Positions 47,347 to 58,138 of a stretch of DNA of 64,000 nucleotides are shown here, in pieces. The translations under genes and the position numbers were made by a program. The stretch is from assembly GCF_018863235.1 (NCBI RefSeq), contig NZ_JAHKRS010000005.1, positions 124,001 to 188,000 on the forward strand, in the 5' to 3' direction. The stretch is from Pseudomaricurvus albidus. Lineage in GTDB: Bacteria > Pseudomonadota > Gammaproteobacteria > Pseudomonadales > Cellvibrionaceae. The notes under the pieces are model-generated. The model saw nothing but the letters and a program-made list of their open reading frames with translations. It searched no databases and had not been told where the DNA came from. Every line of letters begins with the position of its first letter. Positions within the stretch are counted from its first letter, which is position 1.

Positions 47347-48705
47347 TCAGGCATCCGTGTGTGTGACTGTTGACTTTACATTGCCCTTGGCCAGACGCGT
47401 CAAAAGGGTATCTCCTGGCTGGAGTGTTTCGCTGGAACGGACCACTTGCCCGTTGCTGTCGGTGGTAACACTGTACCCCCTCTGTAAAATGTTCAGTGGG
47501 CTGACACTGTTGAGCAGGGCTGAGTTTTTGCTGAGCGCTTGCCGGGCCTGTTGTAATTGGTGCTGCATACCTGTTTTGAGGCGCTGCTCCAGATGGTCCA
47601 GCTGTTTGCGATGCTGGGTCAATGTCTTAACCGGGTTCAGGGTCTCATGACGCAAAATCAGGTTGCGCAGCTGGTGGTCCTGTTGTTGCAGCTTTCTTTG
47701 GATGTTCTGGCGCAGGCGTATTTCCAGATTGTCCAGATGTTGAGCCTGGGATTGCAGTCTCTGGCGCGGGTGTTGCAGTCTGGAAGAGAGGGCTGCCAAT
47801 CGCTCGTGGGAGCGGGATAAGCGTCGCGCCATAGCCTCTTCGAGCAGCACTTCATAGCCGTAAAACTGCCGTAACATCTCCTGTCCGTCTGGCGTGCAAA
47901 TTTCAGCCGCAGCGGAGGGGGTGGGGGCTCTCATATCAGCCACATAATCCGAAATGGTGATATCCACTTCGTGCCCAACCGCGCTAATGACAGGGATGCG
48001 GCTGGCAAAGATGCTTCTGGCGACAGCTTCTTCATTAAATGGCCAGAGATCCTCTAATGAACCTCCACCTCGTCCGACAATCAGCAGGTCGCAGTTACTG
48101 TACTGATTGGCATTGTGTAGAGCTCTGGCAATCTGGCCCGCGGCTTCTGCCCCCTGAACGGCCACCGGAAAGATGGAGATGGGGATGGAGGGGAAGCGTC
48201 TGGCCATGACATGCAGGATGTCGCGAATTGCCGCGCCTGTCGGGGAGGTGATTACCCCGATGTGTTCTGGCAGGGTGGGTAGCGCTTTCTTGTGAGCCGG
48301 ATCAAACAGGCCTTCCTGATGAAGTTGCGCCTTGAGTGCTTCAAAGGCCCTTTGCAGTGCCCCTTCACCGGCATCCTCCATATGCTCGACGATCAGCTGA
48401 TAATCACCACGCCCCTCATAAAGGCTGACTCGGGCTCGTAGCAAGACCTGTTGACCGTGTTGCGGCATGGTTCTTACCCGCTGGTTCCGGTTGCGGAACA
48501 TGGCGCATTTCACCTGGGCGTTGGCGTCCTTCAGGGTGAAGTACCAATGGCCTGACGAGGGGCAGGCGAAGTTGGATATTTCACCCTCAACCCACAGCAG
48601 TGACATGTGGGTTTCGAGCAGCTGGCGCGCGCGACGATTGAGCTGAGAGACGCTAATGACGTCTCGTTGGGCTTGCTGTGGCGGAAAAGTATTGGGTGTC
48701 TGCAT
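47347..48705 (-). CDS. xseA: exodeoxyribonuclease VII large subunit XseA
   Basis: The 452-residue protein begins with an OB fold (LLWVEGEISNFACPSSGHWYFTLKD). The catalytic core (GVITSPTGAAIRDILHV, LLIVGRGGGSLEDLWPFNEE, SAVGHEVDITISDYVADMRAPTPSAAAE) and a long coiled coil follow. With XseB it degrades single-stranded DNA from both ends. It ends 33 bases from the convergent MBL gene and is divergent from guaB. Confidence 0.96.
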   Translation of the reverse strand: MQTPNTFPPQQAQRDVISVSQLNRRARQLLETHMSLLWVEGEISNFACPSSGHWYFTLKDANAQVKCAMFRNRNQRVRTMPQHGQQVLLRARVSLYEGRGDYQLIVEHMEDAGEGALQRAFEALKAQLHQEGLFDPAHKKALPTLPEHIGVITSPTGAAIRDILHVMARRFPSIPISIFPVAVQGAEAAGQIARALHNANQYSNCDLLIVGRGGGSLEDLWPFNEEAVARSIFASRIPVISAVGHEVDITISDYVADMRAPTPSAAAEICTPDGQEMLRQFYGYEVLLEEAMARRLSRSHERLAALSSRLQHPRQRLQSQAQHLDNLEIRLRQNIQRKLQQQDHQLRNLILRHETLNPVKTLTQHRKQLDHLEQRLKTGMQHQLQQARQALSKNSALLNSVSPLNILQRGYSVTTDSNGQVVRSSETLQPGDTLLTRLAKGNVKSTVTHTDA

Positions 48706-48923
48706 GGCGGCATTGTGTCATCCAATGGCTGTGTGCTCAATCTCTCAATTGACTGTTATGAATTGATAGAGTGGGGCCATAAGGGGGGGGCAAGAGGTGT
48801 ATCAAGGGGTCAAAAGGTATATGGCGCCAGTCCAATGATTGTGTTTTCGACCCGTGTTCACAGGTCTGTCACTGGAGTGAGCTTAGAATCACCCGGAATG
48901 CGGTTTGGCAAGGCTTTTATCAG

Positions 48924-48952
48924 TTTCTTCTCTAACAGATTTAGCCTATAAT
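48924..48952 (+). promoter_or_regulatory. putative guaB promoter
   Basis: TATAAT at 48947-48952 with TTTCTT 17 bases upstream, 119 bases before guaB. The -10 is perfect and the -35 is weak. The rest of the 366-base xseA-guaB gap shows no gene and no clear PurR palindrome. Confidence 0.5.
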
Positions 48953-49059
48953 TCCGCGTTTATCTCGGAACCGCTATAGCAATGACTTTCAGAGGCCTCA
49001 GAAATGAGTTAACCAGCCTCGGTTTTGTCGTATCTGCGGTTCGCAAATTCTGTGATTGA

Positions 49060-50547
<1,488 letters not shown>

Positions 50548-50588
50548 TCAGGCAAAGACGCACTCAGGTGCTGTCGTAAATAATAGAT

Positions 50589-50622
50589 GAGTCAGCTCCA
50601 GTCATTTGGAGTTGGCTCTTTT
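50589..50622 (+). terminator. terminator or attenuator between guaB and guaA
   Basis: GAGTCAGCTCCA (50589-50600) pairs with TGGAGTTGGCTC (50607-50618) with wobble, followed by TTTT. It may lower guaA expression relative to guaB. Confidence 0.75.
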
Positions 50623-50681
50623 GCATTAAACAAAACTGTTTATTGCACACAGCAGATTTTTTTTCACAACCGAGACAGGCA

Positions 50682-52259
50682 ATGACCCAGGATATTCACG
50701 CTCAACGTATATTGATTCTCGATTTCGGATCACAATACACTCAATTAATCGCCCGCCGTGTTCGGGAGATTGGCGTTTATTCGGAAATTCGTGCGTTTGA
50801 CATGACGGACGAAGAAATTCGCGATTTCGATCCACGCGGTATCATTCTGGCTGGTGGCCCTGAATCTGTTACAGCAGGAGAGTCACCACGAGCACCCGAG
50901 TTGGTGTTTTCGTTGGGTGTTCCCGTGTTGGGTATTTGCTACGGCATGCAGACCATGGCTGAGCAGCTGGGAGGCAGTGTTCAGGGGTCTAATATCCGCG
51001 AGTTTGGCTATGCTCAGGTTAAAGTTCATAACAAGAGCGCCTTGCTGCATGATATCCGCGACCATGTGGATCACGATGGCACCTCTCTATTGGATGTGTG
51101 GATGAGTCATGGCGATAAAGTCTCTCAGATGCCTGAAGGCTTTGAGTTGATGGCTTCGACAGATTCCTGTGCGATTGCCGGTATGTATCACGAAGAAAAA
51201 GATTTCTACGGTGTGCAGTTTCACCCGGAGGTGACTCACACTCTGCAGGGCAAGCGTATTTTTGAACATTTCGTACTGGAAACCTGCGGCTGTAAAGCTT
51301 TATGGACGCCAGCCAATATTGTTGAAGATGCTATTAACAAAGTTCGCGAACAGGTTGGCGAAGATAAGGTTCTGCTCGGCTTGTCCGGTGGCGTCGACTC
51401 TTCAGTAGTTGCGGCCTTGTTGCACAAAGCCATTGGTTCACAATTGACCTGTGTCTTCGTTGATAACGGCCTGCTGCGTAAAGACGAAGGCGATCAGGTT
51501 ATGGACATGTTCGCCAAGAATATGGGCGTGAAAGTCATTCGCGCTGACGCCGAAGACCTGTTCCTGGGTAAATTGAAGGGTGAGGCGGACCCTGAAGCCA
51601 AGCGCAAGATTATCGGTAATACCTTTATCGAAGTCTTCGATGACGAAGCTGCCAAACTGCAAGATGTTAAGTGGCTGGCCCAAGGCACAATTTATCCCGA
51701 CGTAATTGAGTCCGCTGCTGCCAAGACCGGCAAGGCCCATGTGATAAAATCGCACCACAATGTGGGTGGTTTGCCAGAAGATATGGCCTTCGAACTGGTT
51801 GAGCCACTGCGCGAGCTGTTCAAAGATGAGGTGCGCAAAATTGGCCTGGAGCTGGGTCTGCCGTACGACATGGTTTACCGCCATCCGTTCCCGGGGCCTG
51901 GCCTGGGTGTTCGTATTCTGGGAGAAGTGAAGAAAGAATACGCCGACATCCTGCGTGAGGCCGATGCAATCTTCCTGGATGAGTTGCACAAAGCAGATTG
52001 GTACCACAAAACCAGTCAGGCCTTTGCCGTGTTCCTGCCAGTCAAATCTGTGGGTGTTGTGGGCGATCAACGTCGTTACGAGTGGGTGATTGCACTGCGT
52101 GCAGTAGAAACCATCGACTTCATGACTGCTCGTTGGGCTCACTTGCCTTATGAGCTGCTGGAAACCGTTTCCAATCGCATCATCAATGAGATCTCTGGCG
52201 TTTCCCGTGTCAGTTATGATGTATCGAGCAAGCCGCCTGCGACCATTGAGTGGGAGTAA
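50682..52259 (+). CDS. guaA: GMP synthase (glutamine-hydrolysing) GuaA
   Basis: The 525-residue protein, counted from ATG 50682, equals the E. coli length; an upstream TTG at 50643 would add an unsupported leader. The amidotransferase part has GICYGMQ (nucleophile Cys) and FHPEVTHT; the synthetase part has the PP-loop [12 protein letters not shown] and the C-terminal dimerisation region ending PPATIEWE. It converts XMP to GMP. Confidence 0.98.
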   Translation: MTQDIHAQRILILDFGSQYTQLIARRVREIGVYSEIRAFDMTDEEIRDFDPRGIILAGGPESVTAGESPRAPELVFSLGVPVLGICYGMQTMAEQLGGSVQGSNIREFGYAQVKVHNKSALLHDIRDHVDHDGTSLLDVWMSHGDKVSQMPEGFELMASTDSCAIAGMYHEEKDFYGVQFHPEVTHTLQGKRIFEHFVLETCGCKALWTPANIVEDAINKVREQVGEDKVLLGLSGGVDSSVVAALLHKAIGSQLTCVFVDNGLLRKDEGDQVMDMFAKNMGVKVIRADAEDLFLGKLKGEADPEAKRKIIGNTFIEVFDDEAAKLQDVKWLAQGTIYPDVIESAAAKTGKAHVIKSHHNVGGLPEDMAFELVEPLRELFKDEVRKIGLELGLPYDMVYRHPFPGPGLGVRILGEVKKEYADILREADAIFLDELHKADWYHKTSQAFAVFLPVKSVGVVGDQRRYEWVIALRAVETIDFMTARWAHLPYELLETVSNRIINEISGVSRVSYDVSSKPPATIEWE

Positions 52260-52270
52260 TTGGCATTGAC

Positions 52271-52297
52271 AAGATGTCTGTCGCTGACAGACATCTT
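52271..52297 (+). terminator. perfect 12-bp hairpin after guaA
   Basis: AAGATGTCTGTC, loop GCT, GACAGACATCTT, 11 bases past the guaA stop. No long T-run follows, so it may act by stem strength or as a 3'-end stabiliser. Confidence 0.6.
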
Positions 52298-52322
52298 GGC
52301 TGATATTTAAGATTCATCCCAG

Positions 52323-52346
52323 CCGAGAGGGCTTTTTCCCTCTCGG
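52323..52346 (-). terminator. hairpin at the end of the cynS operon
   Basis: CCGAGAGGG and CCCTCTCGG, nine perfect pairs, enclose a CTTTTT loop, 13 bases beyond the cynS stop on the minus strand. It probably ends the convergent nirC-kinase-cynS transcript. Confidence 0.6.
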
Positions 52347-52359
52347 TATTGAGCTGTTT

Positions 52360-52800
52360 TTACCAGGCTTTGTAGGGAAGAAACTTACCATTCAACGTCA
52401 GAATAACTCGGTCACCTTTGGGATCTTCCTTCTTGTCCACATCCATCGTGAAATCGATGGCGCTCATAATTCCGTCACCAAACTTTTCTTGAATGACTTC
52501 TTTCAGGGTGTCTCCGTAGACACCAACGACTTCATAGAGTCGATAGATCAAAGGGTCTTGGGGAACTTCTTTGTCCCATGCTTTGGTCGGGTACTCCATG
52601 AGTGCAGCTTTTGATCCTTCAGGAAGATTCAGGAACGCACAGAGCTTTTCTGCTGCTTCTTCTGGCATGGAGTTCATCCCCAGGCAGGCTGAGGTAACCC
52701 AAACGGTACCCATGCCAATTTCTTCAGCGATGGCTTCCCAGGTGAGATCTCGGGATTTCTTTTCCAAGATAATGCTTTCGGTAACATCGATTTTCTTCAT
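52360..52800 (-). CDS. cynS: cyanate hydratase (cyanase) CynS
   Basis: The 146-residue protein has an N-terminal helix-turn-helix-like domain (SRDLTWEAIAEEIGMGTVWVTSACLG) and the cyanase catalytic region LIYRLYEVVGVYGDTLKEVIQEKFGDGIMSAIDF with the Arg, Glu and Ser active residues. It converts cyanate and bicarbonate to ammonia and CO2, giving nitrogen. It is the last of three minus-strand genes with nirC and a phosphatase-kinase. Confidence 0.96.
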   Translation of the reverse strand: MKKIDVTESIILEKKSRDLTWEAIAEEIGMGTVWVTSACLGMNSMPEEAAEKLCAFLNLPEGSKAALMEYPTKAWDKEVPQDPLIYRLYEVVGVYGDTLKEVIQEKFGDGIMSAIDFTMDVDKKEDPKGDRVILTLNGKFLPYKAW

Positions 52801-52825
52801 TGTGATACTCCTGATTTCTTTCGGA

Positions 52826-54562
52826 TTAAGAAGCTTGTTGATAGAGCAAATAAATGATGATCAGCACAAGTAAACAGCAAATACTTTGCCAGAATGCAAT
52901 TGGGTTTCTTACCATTAACGGTGCGCGATTTTGATTTAGGAAGCCTTTGTTGGGGTGTCGTAAATCATGGAGAAACTCACTGATGACCTCATATCGTTTA
53001 TAGGGGTCAGGATTCAGTGCTTTGCGCAGTGTGAAATCAACCCAGGCGGGTGTTTCCCGCTCGTCGTCCAGGACACTGCGATATTTCAGACGTCGCTGGG
53101 CTGAACGTGTACGAGATTTTGCGACATCCGCCCCGTAGGGCAGGCGGCCGGATAGCATCTGATAGGCGATTACTGCGAGAGAGAACTGGTCGGAGAGAGG
53201 TGTGCCGTATTCACCAATAAAATATTCTGGTGCCGTGTACTGGGCAGTTCCTAAAATTTCGTTACGTGTCACTGACAGTGAAATATCTTCCAGCCCTGCA
53301 ACCCATGTTGAGCCGAAATCGATAATTTTTACGGTGCCTGTCGTTTCGATCATGATGTTTTCAGGGCGTAAATCCTGATGCAGCATTTCCAGTCGATGAA
53401 ATGCGAGAAGGCCCTTGGCAATTTGCTCCACAATTTCCCGTACTTTCTCGAGGCTCGGTTTGGGATTATCGATCATCCATTGGGTCAGGGTTTGCCCTTC
53501 AATATATTCTGTCGCGATATAGAGGTGCTTTTTCTGTCTTTCTATACCGCAAGGTTTGAGCACGTTAGCGCTGTTGATCCTTCGTGCTATCCATTCTTCA
53601 AGTAAAAATCTCTCCAGGTATTCAGTATTGCTTTGCTGTTCTGTCGAAGGGACTTTTATAACGACATGTTGTTTCGATGCCTTGTCTGTCGCTAGGTAGA
53701 CATGGCTACGAGGGCTACGATAGAGTGGCCGCACAATGGTGAAGCCTTCAAACTCGTCTCTTGCCTCTAAAATAGGCGGGAATGGCAGTTTTCCCAATGA
53801 TTGATAAAGTTCGCTGACTTCCGGATTAGGTGTGCTTTCTACGCGAATGATTTGAACGCTCAGATTGTCGTCGCTGCCATTTTGATAAGCGAGTTCAACC
53901 ACTTTTTGAGCAGCCAGATTCAGGTCGTCAGTATGTTTAGTACAGAGCGTAATGATTTCTTCTTCGGACAGAAATTCGTAAACTCCGTCAGTCGCGAGCA
54001 AGAAGGTACTGCCCGCATTGATAGGTACTGTCAGATAATCGAGTTCTACAAGCTCATCCATCCCTAACGCGCGTTGAAGATAATGCTTGTCGTTGTCTAT
54101 ATAGACTCGATGTTCTTTAGTGAGTGTTTCCAGTCTGGAGCCGTGAAGTTCGTACACTCTGGAATCACCAAGATGAAAAATGTGCGCGGTCTTTGACTTG
54201 AAAATGATGCTGCTGAAGGTGCAGACATAGCCCTTGTCCAGATTGTAGCGAAACGCACTGCGCCGGGTTTGAGAATACAGCCAGGAGTTTATTGCTTTAA
54301 GCACACACATGCCGGAGTGTTTTACACTCCAGGATTCAGACGTGCTGTAGTAGTCTTCAAAGAAACTGGTGACGGCGGTTTGGCTTGCTTCGTGACTTAC
54401 GTCACTGCTGCTTATACCGTCAGCCAGGGCTGTAGCGACACCTTTACTGTGTAGCAGTGAAGAGGAGGGGACCCGAATGCCTTGAAAATCCTGATTGCTC
54501 GGTTTTCGCCCCTTGTCACTGTATTGGCCCGAGCGAATTTCTAAGGAATTGTTAGGTTGAAT
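52826..54562 (-). CDS. bifunctional PP2C phosphatase / Ser-Thr protein kinase, apparent ATT start
   Basis: The reading frame encodes a PP2C domain (GQYSDKGRKPSNQDFQGI, ALADGISSSDVS, HLGDSRVY, LATDGVYEF, NGSDDNLSV), then a kinase domain (VVIKVPS lysine, LHQDLRPENIMIE catalytic loop, IIDFGST), and a final membrane helix (residues ~555-575). The first ATG in frame (54310) would remove about 84 residues, including the first metal-binding motifs. Upstream the frame is open to a TAG at 54569-54571 but has no ATG, GTG or TTG. GGAG lies just upstream of ATT codons at 54568 and 54562, so I infer an ATT start. Relatives sit beside nitrite transporters in nitrogen clusters, so it may modulate NirC or nitrogen assimilation. 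Confidence 0.75.
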   Translation of the reverse strand: MQPNNSLEIRSGQYSDKGRKPSNQDFQGIRVPSSSLLHSKGVATALADGISSSDVSHEASQTAVTSFFEDYYSTSESWSVKHSGMCVLKAINSWLYSQTRRSAFRYNLDKGYVCTFSSIIFKSKTAHIFHLGDSRVYELHGSRLETLTKEHRVYIDNDKHYLQRALGMDELVELDYLTVPINAGSTFLLATDGVYEFLSEEEIITLCTKHTDDLNLAAQKVVELAYQNGSDDNLSVQIIRVESTPNPEVSELYQSLGKLPFPPILEARDEFEGFTIVRPLYRSPRSHVYLATDKASKQHVVIKVPSTEQQSNTEYLERFLLEEWIARRINSANVLKPCGIERQKKHLYIATEYIEGQTLTQWMIDNPKPSLEKVREIVEQIAKGLLAFHRLEMLHQDLRPENIMIETTGTVKIIDFGSTWVAGLEDISLSVTRNEILGTAQYTAPEYFIGEYGTPLSDQFSLAVIAYQMLSGRLPYGADVAKSRTRSAQRRLKYRSVLDDERETPAWVDFTLRKALNPDPYKRYEVISEFLHDLRHPNKGFLNQNRAPLMVRNPIAFWQSICCLLVLIIIYLLYQQAS

Positions 54563-54588
54563 GTCAATCTACTCCGTCCTGAGAATAG

Positions 54589-54615
54589 CCCCAAAGGTCA
54601 CGAGGACCTTTGGGG
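54589..54615 (-). other. strong hairpin between nirC and the kinase gene
   Basis: CCCCAAAGGTC and GACCTTTGGGG form 11 perfect pairs with a 5-base loop, about 20 bases before the kinase start and 35 bases after the nirC stop. There is no T-run. It could be a partial terminator or an mRNA processing or stability element setting nirC above the kinase. Confidence 0.6.
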
Positions 54616-54650
54616 TTGGCATGTAGTTGTGTGCAAAGAGATAAGTATTA

Positions 54651-55487
54651 TTAAGCTTCCACTTCACCGCCGATAGTTTTTGGAGTTCTGGATTTACTTT
54701 CTCTAACATGGGTCAAATAAAGTGGCAGACCGACAAGCAAGAATCCGCCAGCCAGGTTGCCCAGAGCCGTTGGGATTTCGTTCCACAGGAAGTAATCAAG
54801 AATTTCAAAGTCACCGCCCATGATCATTGAGAATGGAAACAGGAACATGTTTACAATCGAATGCTCAAAAACCATATAGAAGAAGAGCATGATTGGCATC
54901 CACATCGCAAAAATCTTACTGATGGCGGAGGTTGAGATCATTGCAAGGACTACGCCCATAGAAACCATCCAGTTGCACAACATACCGCGGATAAAGATGG
55001 TAAACCAACCCAGAATGCCGTGGGATTTATAGCCGAGTGTTCGTGCTTCACCGATACTTGCTACCTTGCTTGCAACGGCGCCACCGTCTGCCTGATATCC
55101 ATAAGTGAGGATAAACGAGGCAAAAAAGGCAACCATCAGTGCGCCAGCGAAGTTACCTAGAAATACCAGCCCCCAATTTCTTAGCAGTCCGTTCATGTCA
55201 CAGCCTGGCCGTTTATCGATGAGCGCGAGCGGAACCAGCGTGAAGACACCTGTCAATAAATCGAATTTCATCAGATACAACATGATAAAACCAACCGGGA
55301 ACAAGCACGCGGCAAGAACAGCGTTACCGGTTTGTGTTAACACTGTAATCGCAAAAAATGCAGCCAGGGCCAAAATTGCACCGGCCATCATGGCACGTAT
55401 AAAGGTGTCCTTGGTCGACATAAATATTTTTTGTTCGCCGGCATCGACCATTTTTTTTGCGAACTCACTGGGTTCTAAATAAGACAT
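54651..55487 (-). CDS. formate/nitrite transporter family protein (NirC-like)
   Basis: The 278-residue protein has six membrane helices with the FNT pattern, including MAGAILALAAFFAITVL, KFDLLTGVFTLVPLALID, NWGLVFLGNFAGALMVAFF and LCNWMVSMGV. It should move nitrite or formate across the inner membrane. The nitrogen context (cynS, sigma-54-type promoter, phosphatase-kinase) favours nitrite. It is the first gene of the cluster. Confidence 0.9.
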   Translation of the reverse strand: MSYLEPSEFAKKMVDAGEQKIFMSTKDTFIRAMMAGAILALAAFFAITVLTQTGNAVLAACLFPVGFIMLYLMKFDLLTGVFTLVPLALIDKRPGCDMNGLLRNWGLVFLGNFAGALMVAFFASFILTYGYQADGGAVASKVASIGEARTLGYKSHGILGWFTIFIRGMLCNWMVSMGVVLAMISTSAISKIFAMWMPIMLFFYMVFEHSIVNMFLFPFSMIMGGDFEILDYFLWNEIPTALGNLAGGFLLVGLPLYLTHVRESKSRTPKTIGGEVEA

Positions 55488-55588
55488 GAGACACTCCTGG
55501 TTTTTTTAACAAGGTATCAGGACGGTTTGGTCGCACCAGATACACGGGATAGACAGATAACGGATTTCATTTTCTGTATTTAGGGCTT

Positions 55589-55604
55589 AGCAATTACAGT
55601 GCCA
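55589..55604 (-). promoter_or_regulatory. sigma-54 promoter of nirC
   Basis: On the minus strand TGGCAC (55604-55599), five bases, then TTGCT (55593-55589): an exact match to the -24/-12 consensus, about 100 bases upstream of nirC. Such promoters need an enhancer-binding activator, commonly NtrC for nitrogen genes. Confidence 0.8.
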
Positions 55605-55697
55605 GAAGCAAAAGCCCTAAAAAATGGCATGGTATTTGGCGGTTTGTCCGGGCGCCTGATTTTTTGTGCACCATTGCGGGTGACTGAGGGGTTTTGT

Positions 55698-55795
55698 TGC
55701 ACAATATTGAGGTGCAATATCGTTGGGGGCTGTGATTTGATGTCACGGGCATACTTAAATTTTGCACCAGTTTGAAACTTTGGTGCTTTGAGGTG
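55698..55795. promoter_or_regulatory. NtrC-like enhancer sites upstream of nirC
   Basis: TGCACAATATTGAGGTGCA (55698-55716) and a second palindrome with arms GCACCA and TGGTGC (about 55763-55785) resemble NtrC half-sites TGCACC/GGTGCA. They lie 95-195 bases upstream of the sigma-54 promoter, a normal enhancer distance. The half-site spacing differs from the 17-bp consensus, so the activator is uncertain. Confidence 0.5.
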
Positions 55796-55799
55796 TGCA

Positions 55800-56337
55800 A
55801 ATGAGGGCGCTTTGTATGGATTCAGCTCAAATATACTTCGCGAGTCTCTTTAAACCTTCCTGTTCATCCCGGTTCTGGTTGCAGAAATCTACCCGGGCTA
55901 AGTCGAGACCTGTAAGGACTGGTGTGTTGGGTTTTTAAGCTAAGTGGCTTGCTGTGGCAGAATCCCGGTTTGAGTGTTGTAATGACTGAAGCCAAGAAAA
56001 GTAATAAAACGGCCACCGGTTACCCCGTCCCTACAATCATGATCCATCCGGTTCTATCAGGACCAGAATGGTGACTGTTAGCTGTTAGCGGTCAGGTGTC
56101 TTGATGAACTGTTGCGAATATCTGCACTTGTATCAGTGCTATTAAAGATCTTAAGGTACCCGGATAACCCCTCCATCAATAATCTGACCCCCAATGATTA
56201 CGTGGCCCGACTGGCTACATAACCTGCTGAAATCACCTAGCAGGTGGCTCTAAAATTGGGAGCCCCTCAATTTTATGGAAGTCTCATCCAGTGAGTGGTT
56301 CTAATCCTGGAGAAAGGTCAAGGGTAGAATCACGTAT
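55800..56337. other. gene-free region with two small hairpins
   Basis: No coding frame is convincing. CCTGCT/AGCAGG (56223-56244) and AAAATTG/CAATTTT (56252-56274) form adjacent hairpins. No tRNA or known RNA was recognised. The region ends at a broken membrane-protein gene. Confidence 0.4.
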
Positions 56338-56571
56338 TTGGCCAATGCGATGGTAGGGCAGTTTGATTATGAAGATGCTAATCCTGTATATCATGAAGAA
56401 GATAATGCCACTCGACTGGGGTTAACATTCAATATTTACCTACAAGACGTTTTTGGTTTTAAAGGTTGGGTTGGCAATGCAGGCCTTGCTTATTTTGACG
56501 AGTCTCATGACCTTGATTTTTATGACACAAAGGCTGCGATGTTTAACCTGGGCGTTCTGTATAGGTTTTAA
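56338..56571 (+). pseudogene. C-terminal fragment of an outer-membrane beta-barrel protein
   Basis: About 77 residues with alternating strands end in LGVLYRF, a typical C-terminal outer-membrane barrel signal with final Phe. There is no signal peptide and the frame is closed by TAA at 56302. The frame could start only at a TTG (56338) without a ribosome site, so this is the remnant of a longer gene. The family cannot be named. Confidence 0.55.
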
Positions 56572-56650
56572 ACTGAAAAGAGTGTTGCTCGCCGGTATAA
56601 AACTGCCTCAACAGTGAAGGAGAACGCCTTTTCATGGTAGCAATCCAGAT

Positions 56651-58138
56651 TCAATACTGGTTGAGTATCTGACTCACTGTATCTTTGACCGCCTGTGTTC
56701 GATTGGCGTATGAAACATGAGGCTGCTTTTCTGTCCCATTGATAATGACGGCAAAAGCCCCCCAGTTACCATCCTGTTTGCGGAAATAACCCGCTAAACC
56801 TAAAACAGTCACGGGTTCACTCAACGAACCTGTTTTGGTCGCAATACGAGTTCGCCAATTGGCATCTTTGCTTTTATAAAAGTTGGAAGGTGAAAATTCG
56901 GGTACTGTAAATGATCCGAGAAAGGCTGGAAATAAGTCAGTTCTTAAATACATGGATTGTAATACTGAAACCACATCCCGTGTCGATAACGCATTTTCCG
57001 GTGTCAGTCCGCTGCCACTGTTGACGACGATAGGGTTATTTTTGTCGTCGCTCACAAGCCCATTGATAGAGACCAGTTGCTGACCTGCCGCTTGAAGAGT
57101 GAAAGGGTGAGGTGAGTCCTGATGGTCGGTTAAAAGGTTCAGGGCAAGAACATCAGCCATATAGTTATTGCTGTAGGTCATCATTTTGATCAGCTGTTCG
57201 CTGAGGGGGATACTCTCAAGCAACGCCAGTGTTCTTAGACGATGAGAGCCTTCATGGGACTTGATTGTAATGTCTCCGGATATTTTGATGCCAAGACGTT
57301 TTAGGACTTCACGAAAAACCTGTCCTGTTTGCAGCGGGGCATTGGAGACGGACCGATACACCTGTAAACCGTGAAAACCCTTGCTAACACGGCCTGAGAT
57401 ATGCAGTCGATCCTTACCGGTTTTAGTGACTCTGGAGACATTGACGTGACTTGACCCTTGGGTAATTGTGTCCACTTTTCCAACGATATCGATATCGGGA
57501 AGTGCAAGCTGGCACATTCGGGTACGGGCGGGCGAGCCTGTGCGACTGGAGGGTGAGATAGCGACACACCAGGTGGCAAAATTTATCCCTGCAGAGGACA
57601 AGGGGGCGTCGTAGGAGTATCCGCTAGCTTTCAAGGCGTTACAGCGATCATCAGAAGCGCATGCCACATTGCCAAACAAGGATTCATCGATAACCAGATT
57701 GCCCTTGATGTGGTGGATACCCCGTTCAGAGAGTTGAACGGCTAACTGCCAGATCCCGCTGGTATTCAGTGTGGGGTCGCCTCCGCCCAGCAGTACCAGA
57801 TCACCGTGAACGACGCCCTTCTTCGGGGTAGGGCCGAGTACACGAGTCACAAACGTTCGATTGGGTCCCCAGGCTTTCAGAGTGGCCGCTGATGTCAGTA
57901 TTTTGGTCAGAGAGGCAGAGCCCAAACGGCGATCAGGATTCAACTCTGCCAGGACTTTCTCTTCGGTAAGGTCTATCACCAAGCCGCTGACATTCGCGCC
58001 TGTGTCTGCCAGCTTTTGCAAGGCGGTGAGCCTTGTGGTCAGTGGATCCGATGTGTCGGAAGCAGATACTGTGAAGGGGGAGAGGAAGAGCAGTGACAGT
58101 AACCATACCATCGTGAATCTGTAAGCGGTTACGTACAT
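56651..58138 (-). CDS. dacB: D-alanyl-D-alanine carboxypeptidase/endopeptidase (PBP4, DacB)
   Basis: The 495-residue protein, counted from ATG 58138, begins with a signal peptide (MVWLLSLLFLSPFTVSA). It has SLTK (nucleophile Ser), SNN in MTYSNNYMAD and KTG in ATKTGSLSEP, the three active-site motifs of class C penicillin-binding proteins. It also has the long insertion between SxxK and SxN typical of PBP4. It trims or opens peptidoglycan cross-links in the periplasm. An upstream in-frame ATG (58228) would add 30 residues before the signal peptide and is less likely. Confidence 0.93.
   Translation of the reverse strand: MYVTAYRFTMVWLLSLLFLSPFTVSASDTSDPLTTRLTALQKLADTGANVSGLVIDLTEEKVLAELNPDRRLGSASLTKILTSAATLKAWGPNRTFVTRVLGPTPKKGVVHGDLVLLGGGDPTLNTSGIWQLAVQLSERGIHHIKGNLVIDESLFGNVACASDDRCNALKASGYSYDAPLSSAGINFATWCVAISPSSRTGSPARTRMCQLALPDIDIVGKVDTITQGSSHVNVSRVTKTGKDRLHISGRVSKGFHGLQVYRSVSNAPLQTGQVFREVLKRLGIKISGDITIKSHEGSHRLRTLALLESIPLSEQLIKMMTYSNNYMADVLALNLLTDHQDSPHPFTLQAAGQQLVSINGLVSDDKNNPIVVNSGSGLTPENALSTRDVVSVLQSMYLRTDLFPAFLGSFTVPEFSPSNFYKSKDANWRTRIATKTGSLSEPVTVLGLAGYFRKQDGNWGAFAVIINGTEKQPHVSYANRTQAVKDTVSQILNQY

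Noticed and set aside
55626-55641. Second sigma-54 promoter TGGCATGGTATTTGGC on the plus strand
   Set aside because: The -12 element lacks the GC dinucleotide of TTGC and no gene follows in that direction.
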